The notes under the pieces: generated by a model
Databases searched by the model: none
Told to the model about the DNA's origin: nothing
The model's input: the letters and a program-made list of their open reading frames with translations, nothing else
Assembly (NCBI RefSeq): GCF_014201095.1
Contig: NZ_JACHDN010000001.1
Span: 3,472,001 to 3,536,000, forward strand
Length of the DNA: 64,000 nt
DNA from: Cellulomonas hominis
GTDB lineage: Bacteria > Actinomycetota > Actinomycetes > Actinomycetales > Cellulomonadaceae
Direction: 5' to 3'
Made by a program: the position numbers and the translations under genes
Shown here: piece by piece, positions 19,789-28,359 of the stretch
How positions within the stretch are numbered: position 1 is the first letter of the stretch
How the letters are laid out: each line of letters begins with the position of its first letter

Positions 19789-19980
19789 GCGGGGACGCTA
19801 ACCCCGGGGCGCTGAGGGCGCGCGCCGAGCGCGGTCGGTCACCCGGCGGGATCGGCTGGGGGTTCGGTGCGCGGGCCCGCGCGGTGCGCGGGGGTCGGCG
19901 AGGGGCTACGGCCCTGGGGACATCCCGCACGAGCCGCGCAGGTCTCTGGACCTCCGCGGGGGAGCGGGGCCGGGGCCGGG

Positions 19981-20583
19981 TCAGTCCACGATGCCGCGCG
20001 CGGCCAGGGCCTCGCCCAGGTCGCGCGCGCGGCCGACCACGCGCAGGACCGCCGGGGTCAGCCACACGCGCGGGTCGCGCTCCACGCCGCGTGCGCGGGC
20101 CGCGTCGCGGACCTCGTGCACCGTGCGGGCGATCTCGGGGACGGTCCGCAGCACCAGCGCCACGGCGAGGGCCACGAGGTCCGGCGGGAGCCCGACCCGC
20201 CGCAGCGGGCGGGCCGCGCGGGCCAGGGCGTCGAGCAGCCGGTCCGCAGGGGTGGTGGCCGTGACCACGGCGGCGGCGAGCACCAGGGTCAGCAGGTCGG
20301 CGACCACCTCGACCGCCGGCCCCCAGCCGCGGGCCCACGCCTGGTACGCCCCGGCCAGCAGGGCGGTGACGAGCACCGGGAGCAGCCCGCGCACGGTCGG
20401 CCGGAGCGGCAGCGCCGCGATCCCGGCTGCCGTGACCGGCACGGCGAGCAGGGCGAGCGACGCGGCGACGCCCCGGCTCGCGACCACCGCGACGCCCAGC
20501 AGGGCCAGGCCGACGAGCTTCGTGGCGACGGGCGCCCGGTCGAGCGGGGTGCGGGCGGTCCGGTGCACGCCGAGCAGCGTCAC
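19981..20583 (-). CDS. bioN: ECF transporter transmembrane protein (EcfT/BioN)
   Basis: A 200-residue membrane protein with five or six hydrophobic segments and the C-terminal cytoplasmic ARGVERDP region whose Ala-Arg-Gly motif contacts the ATPase in ECF transporters. GTG start overlaps the ATPase stop by four bases. It is the last gene of bioY-ecfA-ecfT, a biotin uptake system, hence BioN by context. Confidence 0.85.
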   Translation of the reverse strand: MTLLGVHRTARTPLDRAPVATKLVGLALLGVAVVASRGVAASLALLAVPVTAAGIAALPLRPTVRGLLPVLVTALLAGAYQAWARGWGPAVEVVADLLTLVLAAAVVTATTPADRLLDALARAARPLRRVGLPPDLVALAVALVLRTVPEIARTVHEVRDAARARGVERDPRVWLTPAVLRVVGRARDLGEALAARGIVD

Positions 20584-21362
20584 GCGAGGTCGTCCTCTGC
20601 CGACGGGCTCGTCAGGTCCGACCCGCGACCTCCTGCCGGAGCGGCGACCTCGCGGGTCCCGGCCGGCAGCGGCTCCGCCATCAGCGCCCGGTACGCGTCG
20701 AGCGCGGGGCCGGGCGCGCCGTCGTGCACGACCCGGCCGCCGTCGACCACCAGCACCCGGTCGGCGCGCGCGGCGGCGTCCAGGTCGTGCGTCACCTGCA
20801 CCACCTGCTGCGGGAGCCCGGCGAGCAGCGCGTCCACGGCGCGGCGCCAGCGCAGGTCGAGCAGCGTCGTCGGCTCGTCGCACACGAGGACGTCCGGCTC
20901 GGTGGCGAGCACGGCGGCCAGGGCCAGGAGCTGCCGCTGCCCGCCGGACAGCGCGCGCACCGGGACGTCGGCGCGGTCCGCGAGCCCGACGCGCGCCAGG
21001 GCCTCGCGCGCCCGGGCGTCCCGCTCCCGGGCGGGGACGCCGGTGCGGCGCAGGGACAGCGCGACGTCCTCGGCCGGGGTCGGCATGACCACCTGCGCGT
21101 CGGGGTCCGTGAACAGGAACCCGACCCGCCGGCGCACCGCGGCGCCGTCCCGGGCAGTGTCCAGGCCGTGCACCCGCACCGACCCGGCGGACGGCAGCGT
21201 CAGGCCGTTCAGCAGCCGGGCCAGCGTCGACTTGCCCGAGCCGTTCGCGCCGACGACGGCCACCCGGCGCTCCGTGAGCGTGCAGGTGACCGGGCCGAGC
21301 AGGGTGACGACGCCCCGGTCCGGCCCGTACGCGGTGACGACCGCGCCGTCGAGCTCGATCAC
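20580..21362 (-). CDS. bioM: ECF transporter ATPase (BioM)
   Basis: A 260-residue ATPase with Walker A GANGSGKST near residue 39, signature LSGGQRQ near residue 137 and Walker B VLVCDEPTTLLD near 156. It energises biotin uptake together with BioN and the substrate-binding BioY. A single ATPase in the operon is typical of BioMNY. The GTG start overlaps the bioY stop by four bases; the C-terminal 25 residues are low complexity. Confidence 0.87.
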   Translation of the reverse strand: MIELDGAVVTAYGPDRGVVTLLGPVTCTLTERRVAVVGANGSGKSTLARLLNGLTLPSAGSVRVHGLDTARDGAAVRRRVGFLFTDPDAQVVMPTPAEDVALSLRRTGVPARERDARAREALARVGLADRADVPVRALSGGQRQLLALAAVLATEPDVLVCDEPTTLLDLRWRRAVDALLAGLPQQVVQVTHDLDAAARADRVLVVDGGRVVHDGAPGPALDAYRALMAEPLPAGTREVAAPAGGRGSDLTSPSAEDDLA

Positions 21363-22024
21363 CGGCCGCGCAGCAGGTCCGGGAACGCCCGGATGGCCGC
21401 TGCGGCGACCACGGCGGCCAGCGCGTTCTTCATCAGGTCGCCGGGCAGGAACACGGCCCCGGCGGCGACCGCCTCCGACGGCGCGAGGCCCAGGCGCCAG
21501 CCGAGGACCGCGATGCCGAGCGGGTGGACCGTCAGCAGGGTCGCGGCGACCGCGGCGCCGAACAGTGCGGGCACCCGCCACCGCGGCGCCGCACGGCGCG
21601 CGAGCAGCCCCAGCCCGCCGGCGACGGCCGCGGCGGCGGGGAAGGCCAGCAGGTACCCGGCGGACGGCCCGGCGAGCACGCCCAGGCCACCGACCGCGCC
21701 CGAGAACACCGGCAGCCCCGCCAGCCCGACGGCCACGTACAGCAGCAGCGCGAGCGCGCCGCGGCGCGGGCCGAGCACCAGTCCGGTCAGCACGACGCCG
21801 AACGTCTGCAGGGTGATCGGCACGGCGCCGCCCGTCGGGATCGCCGGGAGCACCGCGCACACGGCGACGAACGCCGCGAACGTGGCGACGAGCGCGAGGT
21901 CCGTGGCGACGGACGCCCGGACGACGGGGGTCGGGGCAGCGGCCGCGGCGGGTGCGGCCGGGGCGCCGGGCACGCCGGGTGCGGCCTGCGCGGCGGGGGC
22001 GGCGGCGTCGTGCGGCTCGGTCAT
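21359..22024 (-). CDS. bioY: Biotin transporter substrate-binding subunit BioY
   Basis: A 221-residue S-component with six membrane helices after an Ala/Pro-rich N-terminal tail of about 38 residues. BioY hallmarks include GGAVPITLQTFGVVLTGLVLG and GLAGLPVFSGAVGGLGVLAGPSAGYLLAF. It binds biotin outside and hands it over through the BioMN module. The ATG at 22024 is preceded on the minus strand by GAGGAACG. No BirA operator is recognisable. Confidence 0.94.
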   Translation of the reverse strand: MTEPHDAAAPAAQAAPGVPGAPAAPAAAAAPTPVVRASVATDLALVATFAAFVAVCAVLPAIPTGGAVPITLQTFGVVLTGLVLGPRRGALALLLYVAVGLAGLPVFSGAVGGLGVLAGPSAGYLLAFPAAAAVAGGLGLLARRAAPRWRVPALFGAAVAATLLTVHPLGIAVLGWRLGLAPSEAVAAGAVFLPGDLMKNALAAVVAAAAIRAFPDLLRGR

Positions 22025-22374
22025 CGTTCCTCGAGGGGGTGCGGCGGACGGTACGCGGGTCACGCTAGCCCGGCGCGCCGCGGCCCGGCCCCGGCGGACC
22101 CGCCCAACGATCGCCCCCGGGCGCTGTCGGAACCGGCACACCGCCCGCCGAGGTCGACGGTTCCGCCCCTCACCCGGGGCGCGCAACCGACGACCTCGCG
22201 CGCAACCGCCGACCTCGCGCCGAACCGCCGACCTCGCGCGGCGGAATCCGTTCGGCCCCCGGCCCCCGGGGCTCGTAGAATGTCCGGCGTTTGTGCCGGG
22301 ACGGCGACGGGGGCGCGCGGCATCGCAGCCGGGTCGAACCACGTCCGCGGCACGGTGGAGGGACGAGGAAGCCA
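22025..22374. other. 350-base gene-free region between bioY and the ABC-F gene
   Basis: The region carries the divergent promoters of bioY and the ABC-F gene, and a cluster of short repeats (see the repeat entry). A possible -10 hexamer for the ABC-F gene is TAGAAT at 22276-22281, which would give an mRNA leader of about 90 bases ending in GAGGAAG. Nothing else was recognised. Confidence 0.5.
22145..22235. repeat. Cluster of 17-19 base repeats, one inverted and three direct
   Basis: Three direct copies of GCGCGCAACCGCCGACCTC-like units occupy 22181-22197, 22198-22216 and 22217-22235. An inverted relative (CCGAGGTCGACGGTT) lies at about 22149-22163. They could be regulator-binding sites in the shared bioY/ABC-F promoter region or a small intergenic repeat family. 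Confidence 0.6.
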
Positions 22375-23973
22375 GTGATCACAGCCCAGGGCGTCGAGCT
22401 GCGCGTCGGCGCGCGCATGCTGCTGTCGTCGGCGACGTTCCGCGTGGCGCCGGGGGACCGGATCGGCCTGGTCGGGCGCAACGGCGCCGGCAAGACCACG
22501 CTGACCAAGACCCTGGCCGGCGAGGCCCAGCCCACGGGCGGCCAGGTGTCCCGCAGCGGGGACGTCGGCTACCTGCCGCAGGACCCGCGCTCCGGCGACC
22601 TCGGCACGCTCGCCCTGCACCGGGTGCTGTCGGCCCGCGGCCTGGACCAGATCGTCGGGGCGATGCGGGAGACCGAGGGCCAGATGGCCTCGGCCGACGA
22701 CGAGACCCGGGAGGCCGCGATGGCGCGGTACGCCCGCCTCGAGGCCCGGTTCCTCGCGGCCGGCGGGTACGCCGCGGAGTCCGAGGCGCACCGGATCACC
22801 GCGAACCTCGGCCTGGACGACCGGGTGCTCGCGCAGGAGATCGGGACGCTGTCCGGCGGCCAGCGCCGCCGGGTCGAGCTCGCGCGCATCCTGTTCTCCG
22901 GCTCCGAGACGCTGCTCCTGGACGAGCCGACCAACCACCTGGACGCCGACTCGATCGCCTGGCTGCGGGACTACCTCAAGGTGTACCCGGGCGGCTTCAT
23001 CGTCATCTCGCACGACGTCGAGCTGCTGCGCGCCACCGTGAACAAGGTGTTCCACCTGGACGCGAACCGCGGCGAGCTCGACCAGTACAACCTCGGCTGG
23101 GACGCCTACGTCCTGCAGCGCGAGACCGACGAGAAGCGGCGCCGGCGCGAGCGCGCGAACGCCGAGAAGAAGGCCGGCGCCCTGCTGGCCCAGGCGGACA
23201 AGATGCGCGCGAAGGCCACCAAGGCGGTCGCCGCGCAGAACATGGCCCGCCGCGCCGAGCGGATGCTGTCCGGGCTCGACGAGGTCCGGGTCTCCGACAA
23301 GGTCGCGAAGCTGCGGTTCCCGGAGCCCGCGCCGTGCGGCCGGACGCCGCTGACCGCGTCGGACCTGTCGAAGTCGTACGGCTCGCAGGAGGTGTTCGCG
23401 GGCGTGGACCTGGCGATCGACCGGGGCTCGCGCGTCGTCGTCCTCGGCCTGAACGGCGCCGGGAAGACCACGCTGCTGCGGATCCTCGCCGGGCTGTCGG
23501 AGTCCGACACCGGCGAGGTCACCCCGGGGCACGGGCTCAAGCTCGGGTACTACGCCCAGGAGCACGAGACCCTGGACCTCGACCGGACCGTCGTGGAGAA
23601 CCTCCGCTCGTCCGCGCCGGACCTCACCGACACCCAGGTGCGCTCCGTGCTCGGCTCGTTCCTGTTCTCCGGGGACGACGCCGACAAGCCCGCGAAGGTC
23701 CTGTCCGGCGGCGAGAAGACCCGCCTGGCGCTCGCGGCCCTGGTCGTGTCCAGCGCGAACGTGCTGCTGCTGGACGAGCCGACCAACAACCTGGACCCGG
23801 CCAGCCGCGAGGAGATCCTGGCGGCGCTGCGCGCGTACACCGGCGCGGTCGTCCTGGTCAGCCACGACGAGGGCGCGGTCGAGGCGCTGAACCCGGAGCG
23901 CGTCGTGCTGCTCCCGGACGGCGACGAGGACCTGTGGAACCCGTCCTACCTGGACCTGGTGACCCTGGCCTGA
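22375..23973 (+). CDS. ABC-F family ATPase
   Basis: A 532-residue soluble protein with two ABC domains and no membrane segment. The first has GRNGAGKTT near residue 38 and LSGGQRRR near 160; the second has GLNGAGKTT near 360, LSGGEKTRLALA near 445 and LLLDEPTNNLDP near 465. The domains are joined by a basic linker (about 235-300) that in ABC-F proteins reaches the ribosomal P-site. Likely a translation factor or ribosome-protecting resistance protein; these cannot be told apart here. GTG start after GAGGAAG. Confidence 0.9.
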   Translation: MITAQGVELRVGARMLLSSATFRVAPGDRIGLVGRNGAGKTTLTKTLAGEAQPTGGQVSRSGDVGYLPQDPRSGDLGTLALHRVLSARGLDQIVGAMRETEGQMASADDETREAAMARYARLEARFLAAGGYAAESEAHRITANLGLDDRVLAQEIGTLSGGQRRRVELARILFSGSETLLLDEPTNHLDADSIAWLRDYLKVYPGGFIVISHDVELLRATVNKVFHLDANRGELDQYNLGWDAYVLQRETDEKRRRRERANAEKKAGALLAQADKMRAKATKAVAAQNMARRAERMLSGLDEVRVSDKVAKLRFPEPAPCGRTPLTASDLSKSYGSQEVFAGVDLAIDRGSRVVVLGLNGAGKTTLLRILAGLSESDTGEVTPGHGLKLGYYAQEHETLDLDRTVVENLRSSAPDLTDTQVRSVLGSFLFSGDDADKPAKVLSGGEKTRLALAALVVSSANVLLLDEPTNNLDPASREEILAALRAYTGAVVLVSHDEGAVEALNPERVVLLPDGDEDLWNPSYLDLVTLA

Positions 23974-24026
23974 GGGCCCGCCGCCCGGCGGCCCTCGACC
24001 CCGGCGGGGGTCAGCCGAACCCCGCA

Positions 24027-24084
24027 CCGAGTGGAGGTCTCTGCCACGACACGCCGGGCGTGTCCGGCGAAACCCTCCACTCGG
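24027..24084. repeat. REP-like nested inverted repeat
   Basis: Outer arms CCGAGTGGAGG (24027-24037) and CCTCCACTCGG (24074-24084) enclose a second stem GACACGC/GCGTGTC with a three-base loop. The two-tier structure between convergent genes could act as a bidirectional terminator or be a copy of a dispersed palindromic element. Confidence 0.7.
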
Positions 24085-24101
24085 CGAGCCGACGGGCGGG
24101 G

Positions 24102-24977
24102 TCAGCCGAGCTGGGAGTCGATGAGGGCGTCCTCGGTCTCCTCGTCCGACGGCCGCCGGCGGCGCGGGGGCGCCGGCGGGGCCGGGCGCGCGGGGCGGTC
24201 CGGGTCGTCCGGCCCGTCGCCGTCCGGCTCGGCAGCGCCCTCCAGCAGCTCCCGGCGTGCGAGCCACGCGAACGCCACGAGCCCGCCGACCGCGAACGTC
24301 CACCACTGGAACGCGTACGACAGGTGCGACCCCGGGTCGGTGCTCGGCGCGGGCAGCGCCCCCAGCGCGGTCGCGGCGGCGGGCCGCTCGTCGACGACGC
24401 CCCCGTACGCCCCGTAGGACTCGGCCTCCACCCCGCCGGCGTCGAGCACCTGCGCGACGTGGATCGCCTGCACCTGCCCGGCGGGCGCGGACCGGGTGCT
24501 GGCGGGCTCGTCCGGCCGCAGGTGCACCGTCACGGTGACCTCGCCGGCGGGCGGCGCCGGCACGGACACCTCGCCGCTGGCGTCGTCGTCCCAGGCCACC
24601 CAGCCGCGGTCCACGACGAGCACGGACCCGTCGGCCAGCTCGAGCGGCACGAGCACGTGGAACCCGGGCTGCGAGTCGACCGGCCGGTTCCGGAGCAGCA
24701 CCGCGGCGTCCGCGTCGTAGGTCCCGGTCGCGGTGGCCTGCCGCCAGACGTCGCCGGGGCCGAGCGCGGCGCCCGGCGCGGGCAGCAGGTCGGCGAGCGG
24801 CACCGGGCCGGCGGAGTAGTTCTGCTCCACGAGCCGGATAGCGGCGTCCCGGGCGACGTGCCGGTGCCACTGCCACCGGCCGAGGAACACGCACGCCGTC
24901 GACAGCACGACGGCGAGCAGCACGAGTCCGACCGCGCGCCGCGCCGCCGGGTTCCCGCGCAGGGTCGGCAGCGTCAT
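24102..24977 (-). CDS. SURF1-family cytochrome oxidase assembly protein
   Basis: A 291-residue protein with one membrane helix near residues 15-35 and a second near 225-245, the SURF1 topology, with FLGRWQWHRH after the first helix and the conserved ending HLSYAFQWWTFA before the second. It helps insert heme A into cytochrome oxidase, in line with ctaA elsewhere in the window. The C-terminal 45 residues are a charged, proline-rich tail. Its ATG overlaps the stop of the upstream small gene. Confidence 0.9.
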   Translation of the reverse strand: MTLPTLRGNPAARRAVGLVLLAVVLSTACVFLGRWQWHRHVARDAAIRLVEQNYSAGPVPLADLLPAPGAALGPGDVWRQATATGTYDADAAVLLRNRPVDSQPGFHVLVPLELADGSVLVVDRGWVAWDDDASGEVSVPAPPAGEVTVTVHLRPDEPASTRSAPAGQVQAIHVAQVLDAGGVEAESYGAYGGVVDERPAAATALGALPAPSTDPGSHLSYAFQWWTFAVGGLVAFAWLARRELLEGAAEPDGDGPDDPDRPARPAPPAPPRRRRPSDEETEDALIDSQLG

Positions 24978-25240
24978 CCGAGCCCCGGGATCCCCGGCCG
25001 CGTGCCGAGGTCGAGCCGCGGCAGGTCGGCGACCGGCACGGTGTCCTTCCAGAACGCCCGGACGCGCAGGTACTCCTCGAGGTGCTCCCGGTGCTCGTCG
25101 CACGCCAGCCAGACCTTGCGCCGGTCCGGGGTGTGCAGCCGCGGGTTGTTCCACAGCACGCCCCAGGAGGCGTCGGCGTGGCAGCCGCGGGCGCTGCAGT
25201 CGAGCTCGTCGCCGACCGCGTCGGGCGTCGGGGCGGTCAT
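24974..25240 (-). CDS. Small conserved putative zinc-binding protein
   Basis: An 88-residue protein with cysteines in CSARGC (residues about 15-20) and a later CDEH (about 47-50), which could form a zinc knuckle. It is common beside SURF1 genes in actinobacteria. The ATG overlaps the DUF3099 stop by four bases and its own stop overlaps the SURF1 start, so the three genes are one coupled operon. Function unknown. Confidence 0.75.
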   Translation of the reverse strand: MTAPTPDAVGDELDCSARGCHADASWGVLWNNPRLHTPDRRKVWLACDEHREHLEEYLRVRAFWKDTVPVADLPRLDLGTRPGIPGLG

Positions 25241-25605
25241 CGGGGTCCTCCGTCGGTGGGGTGGGGGCCGGGGGCGTCGCTGGGCCCGGGCGGGGGAGCG
25301 ACGGGCCGCACCGGCGGCGCGGCGTCCAGCATCCGCGGCACCATCCCGGGCGGGGCCTCGTCGCGGCGCTCGCGGCCGGCGTTGGCGAACAGCACGGCGA
25401 CGTAGGGCAGCACGACGGCCCCGACGATGAACACGAGGCTCAGCCAGAGCGGCACGTGCCGCCAGAGCAGCACGGCCAGCAGGAAGCAGACGACGCGGAT
25501 GCCCATCTGGAGCAGGTAGCGGCGCTCGCGCCGCGCCTGGTCGGCGGCGAGCGACTCGGGCGCGCTGGTGATGCGCTGCGCGTCGTCGGGGGTCCGCCTG
25601 CTCAC
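25237..25605 (-). CDS. DUF3099 membrane protein
   Basis: A 122-residue protein with two adjacent membrane helices (about residues 35-72), a charged N-terminus beginning with SRRTPDDAQRITSAPES, and a proline-rich tail, matching DUF3099. Function unknown. The GTG start has TACGAT five bases before it on the minus strand. It leads the DUF3099-small protein-SURF1 operon. Confidence 0.85.
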   Translation of the reverse strand: MSRRTPDDAQRITSAPESLAADQARRERRYLLQMGIRVVCFLLAVLLWRHVPLWLSLVFIVGAVVLPYVAVLFANAGRERRDEAPPGMVPRMLDAAPPVRPVAPPPGPSDAPGPHPTDGGPR

Positions 25606-25656
25606 ACCTGATCGTAGGCACCCGGCGGCGGCACCGCCGCCCCCGCCCGGCCGCGC

Positions 25657-25662
25657 TACCGT
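25657..25662 (+). promoter_or_regulatory. -10 hexamer deciding the GNAT start
   Basis: TACCGT lies seven bases before GTG 25670, the spacing expected when transcription begins at the start codon. Confidence 0.5.
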
Positions 25663-25669
25663 CGCTGGC

Positions 25670-26140
25670 GTGGACCTGCGCGACTACACCGCGGACGACG
25701 CGGCCGCGACCCTCGACGTGTTCCTGCGCGCGATCCGGGTCACGGCGGCACGGGACTACACGCCGGAGCAGATCGCGGCGTGGGCGCCGCCGGACGTCGA
25801 CCCGGCGGCGTGGGCCGCACGGCGCGCCGCGTCCCGGACCGTCGTCGCCGTGCGGGGCGGGGCCGTCGTCGGGTTCACGGACGTGGACCCCGCCGGGTAC
25901 ATCGACATGCTGTTCGTCGACCCGGACGCGACCCGGCAGGGCGTCGCGTCGGCGCTGCTCGGCTGGGCGGTGCGGACGGCCGCTGCGCTGGGCGCGACCG
26001 AGCTCACCACGCACGCGAGCATCACGGCGCTCCCGTTCTTCGCGGCCCGGGGGTTCGTCGTCGAGGCCGAGCAGCACCCGGTCCGCAGGGGCGTCGAGCT
26101 GACGAACTACCGGATGCGGCGGGCCCTGCTGACGCCCTGA
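25670..26140 (+). CDS. GNAT-family N-acetyltransferase
   Basis: A 156-residue acetyltransferase of the YafP/PhnO-like group. The acetyl-CoA binding loop is seen in DATRQGVASALLGWAV near residues 85-100, and the family's FFAARGF motif near 126-132. Substrate unknown. The GTG at 25670 is preferred to longer frames because of the promoter hexamer and because the family consensus starts here. Confidence 0.88.
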   Translation: MDLRDYTADDAAATLDVFLRAIRVTAARDYTPEQIAAWAPPDVDPAAWAARRAASRTVVAVRGGAVVGFTDVDPAGYIDMLFVDPDATRQGVASALLGWAVRTAAALGATELTTHASITALPFFAARGFVVEAEQHPVRRGVELTNYRMRRALLTP

Positions 26141-26227
26141 CCGCGACCGGCGCCTTTGTGGGGACCGGACAACACCGGCCCGGCATCCTGTGCCGCGCCG
26201 CTGCCCCGCGGCCCGCGGGCGGTCGGA

Positions 26228-26233
26228 TAGCGT
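26228..26233 (+). promoter_or_regulatory. -10 hexamer of fabG-fabI
   Basis: TAGCGT is eight bases before the GTG start of fabG, fitting a leaderless transcript for fabG-fabI. Confidence 0.45.
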
Positions 26234-26241
26234 CGGCTTCC

Positions 26242-26976
26242 GTGTCCGAGAACTCCACCGCCCCCCGCCCGGAGCCGCGCAGCGTGCTCGTGACCGGCGC
26301 CAACCGCGGCATCGGCCGCGCGATCGCCGAGCGGTTCCTCGCGAACGGCGACAAGGTCGCGACCCTGGTCCGCAGCGGCGGCGCCCCCGACGGCGTGCTG
26401 GCCGTGACCGGCGACGTCACCGACACCGCCTCCGTGGACGCGGGCTTCGCCGAGGTCGAGGCCCAGCACGGCCCCGTCGAGGTGCTGGTCGCCAACGCCG
26501 GCGTCACGCGCGACGGCCTGCTCATGCGGATGTCCGACGAGGACTTCGAGCAGGTGCTCGACGTCAACCTCACGGGCGTGTTCCGCTGCGTGCGACGCGC
26601 GTCGAAGGGGATGATCCGGCTGCGCCGCGGGCGGATCGTCATGATCGGCTCGGTGGTGGGCCTGTACGGGAATGCGGGCCAGGTGAACTACACCGCCACC
26701 AAGGCCGGCCTCGTCGGCATGGCGCGCTCCGTGACCCGCGAGCTCGGCGGGCGCGGCATCACCGCGAACGTCGTCGCACCGGGTTTCATCGAGACCGCGA
26801 TGACCGCCGAGCTGACCGAGGACCGCCAGGCCGCGTACCTGTCCTCCATCCCCGCGGGCCGGTTCGGTGCGGTCGACGAGATCGCCGCCGCCGTCGAGTT
26901 CCTCGCCTCGCCCGCCGCCGGGTACATCTCGGGCGCCGTGCTGCCGGTCGACGGCGGCCTCGGCATGGGCCACTGA
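26242..26976 (+). CDS. fabG: 3-oxoacyl-ACP reductase FabG (MabA-like)
   Basis: A 244-residue short-chain dehydrogenase that reduces 3-oxoacyl-ACP with NADPH in fatty acid elongation. The cofactor motif is TGANRGIG near residue 18, the NAG motif lies in VANAGVTRDGL, and the catalytic set is Ser137, Tyr150 and Lys154 (YTATK). Directly followed by an InhA/FabI gene, the fabG-inhA order known from mycobacteria. Confidence 0.94.
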   Translation: MSENSTAPRPEPRSVLVTGANRGIGRAIAERFLANGDKVATLVRSGGAPDGVLAVTGDVTDTASVDAGFAEVEAQHGPVEVLVANAGVTRDGLLMRMSDEDFEQVLDVNLTGVFRCVRRASKGMIRLRRGRIVMIGSVVGLYGNAGQVNYTATKAGLVGMARSVTRELGGRGITANVVAPGFIETAMTAELTEDRQAAYLSSIPAGRFGAVDEIAAAVEFLASPAAGYISGAVLPVDGGLGMGH

Positions 26977-27011
26977 CCTCCTCCCCGCACCCTCGAACGA
27001 TCGGAAACACC

Positions 27012-27779
27012 ATGGGCCTCCTCGACGGCAAGAAGCTCCTCGTCACCGGCGTCCTCACCGACGGCTCGATCGCGTTCCACGTGGCGCGGCTCGCGCAGGA
27101 GGAGGGCGCCGAGGTCGTGCTCAGCTCGTTCGGCCGCCAGTTCCGGCTGACGCAGGCCATCGCACGCCGGCTGCCGAAGCCCGCGCCCGTGGTCCAGCTC
27201 GACGTGACCGACGCCGAGGATCTGGCGGCGCTGCCCGAGCGGGTCCGCGAGCACGTCGACCACCTCGACGGCGTCGTGCACTCGATCGGCTTCGCCCCGC
27301 AGTCCGTCATGGGCGGCAACTTCCTGGCCGCCGAGTGGGCGGACGTCGCCACGGCGCTCGAGGTGTCCGCGTTCTCGCTGAAGTCGCTCGCGACCGCGGC
27401 CCAGCCGCTGCTCACCGAGGGCGGCTCGATCGTCGGCCTGACGTTCGACGCGCGGTTCGCCTGGCCGGTCTACGACTGGATGGGCGTGGCGAAGGCCGCG
27501 TTCGAGGCGACCTCCCGCTACCTGGCCCGGGACCTCGGCCCGTCCGGCATCCGGGTGAACGTGGTGTCCGCCGGCCCGATCCGCACGACCGCCGCGAAGT
27601 CCATCCCGGGCTTCGAGTCGATGGAGGGCGGCTGGGACGGCCGCGCGCCCCTGGGCTGGGACGTCACCGACCCGGAGCCCACCGCGCGCGCCGTCGCCGC
27701 GCTGCTGTCCGACTGGTTCCCGAAGACCACCGGCGAGATGGTGCACGTCGACGGCGGCGTGCACGCGATGGGGCAGTAG
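27012..27779 (+). CDS. fabI: Enoyl-ACP reductase FabI/InhA
   Basis: A 255-residue NADH-dependent enoyl-ACP reductase completing the FAS-II cycle. It has the enoyl-reductase form of the nucleotide motif (GVLTDGSIAFHVA) and the catalytic Y-x6-K arrangement, Tyr154 and Lys161 in YDWMGVAK. The C-terminal substrate loop SIPGFESMEGGWDGRAPLGW is conserved. It follows fabG by 35 bases in the same operon. Confidence 0.95.
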   Translation: MGLLDGKKLLVTGVLTDGSIAFHVARLAQEEGAEVVLSSFGRQFRLTQAIARRLPKPAPVVQLDVTDAEDLAALPERVREHVDHLDGVVHSIGFAPQSVMGGNFLAAEWADVATALEVSAFSLKSLATAAQPLLTEGGSIVGLTFDARFAWPVYDWMGVAKAAFEATSRYLARDLGPSGIRVNVVSAGPIRTTAAKSIPGFESMEGGWDGRAPLGWDVTDPEPTARAVAALLSDWFPKTTGEMVHVDGGVHAMGQ

Positions 27780-27792
27780 TCGTGCGACGCTG

Positions 27793-28314
27793 GTGCGCGT
27801 GACCCACGCGCACCAGCTCGTCCTGCTCCGCCACGCGAAGGCGGAGCACCCCGCCTCCCTCGAGGACCACCTCCGCCCGCTCGCCCTCACCGGGCGGCGC
27901 CAGGCCACCGAGGTGGGGACCGGCCTGCGCGCGGCGGGCCTCGTCCCGGACCGCGTGCTCGTGTCGTCCGCGCTGCGCACCCGGCAGACCTGGGACCTCG
28001 TGCGCGGCGCGCTCGACGTGCCCGCCGACGTCGCCGAGCTGAGCGACGAGCTCTACTCCGCGGGCGTCCGCTCGCTGATCGGGCTGATCCGCGGGCTGGA
28101 CGAGGCCGCGGGCACGGTGCTGGTCGTCGGGCACGAGCCCACCGTCTCGCAGACCGCCGCGGCGCTCGCGGGGCCGGACTCGGACGACGCCGCCGTCGCG
28201 CGGGTGCGGGTCGGCGTGCCGACCGCCGCGTACAGCGTGCTCGAGGTCGACGGCCCGTGGGCCGAGGTGGTCCCGGACGCCGCGCGGCTGCTGCGGGTGG
28301 TCACGCCGGCCTGA
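27793..28314 (+). CDS. SixA-like phosphohistidine phosphatase
   Basis: A 173-residue histidine phosphatase. The RHG-type motif is LLRHAKAEH with the nucleophile His14, and the second catalytic histidine is His114 in VVGHEPTV. SixA-type enzymes dephosphorylate phosphohistidine proteins; the target here is unknown. It is 13 bases after fabI, so probably in the same transcript. GTG 27793 or 27799 may be the start. Confidence 0.87.
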   Translation: MRVTHAHQLVLLRHAKAEHPASLEDHLRPLALTGRRQATEVGTGLRAAGLVPDRVLVSSALRTRQTWDLVRGALDVPADVAELSDELYSAGVRSLIGLIRGLDEAAGTVLVVGHEPTVSQTAAALAGPDSDDAAVARVRVGVPTAAYSVLEVDGPWAEVVPDAARLLRVVTPA

Positions 28315-28359
28315 GCGCGGGCGGCAGCCCGGCCGGGGCGCCGGGCGACCCCGCGCCGG

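Noticed and set aside
19869..19882. 14-base GC palindrome GCGCGGGCCCGCGC between the metallopeptidase and ecfT.
   Set aside because: Without a loop it cannot form a good hairpin, and such GC palindromes are expected by chance at this composition.
20724..25430. A 1568-codon open frame on the plus strand.
   Set aside because: It crosses bioM, bioY, the ABC-F gene and SURF1 in other frames and has shadow composition.
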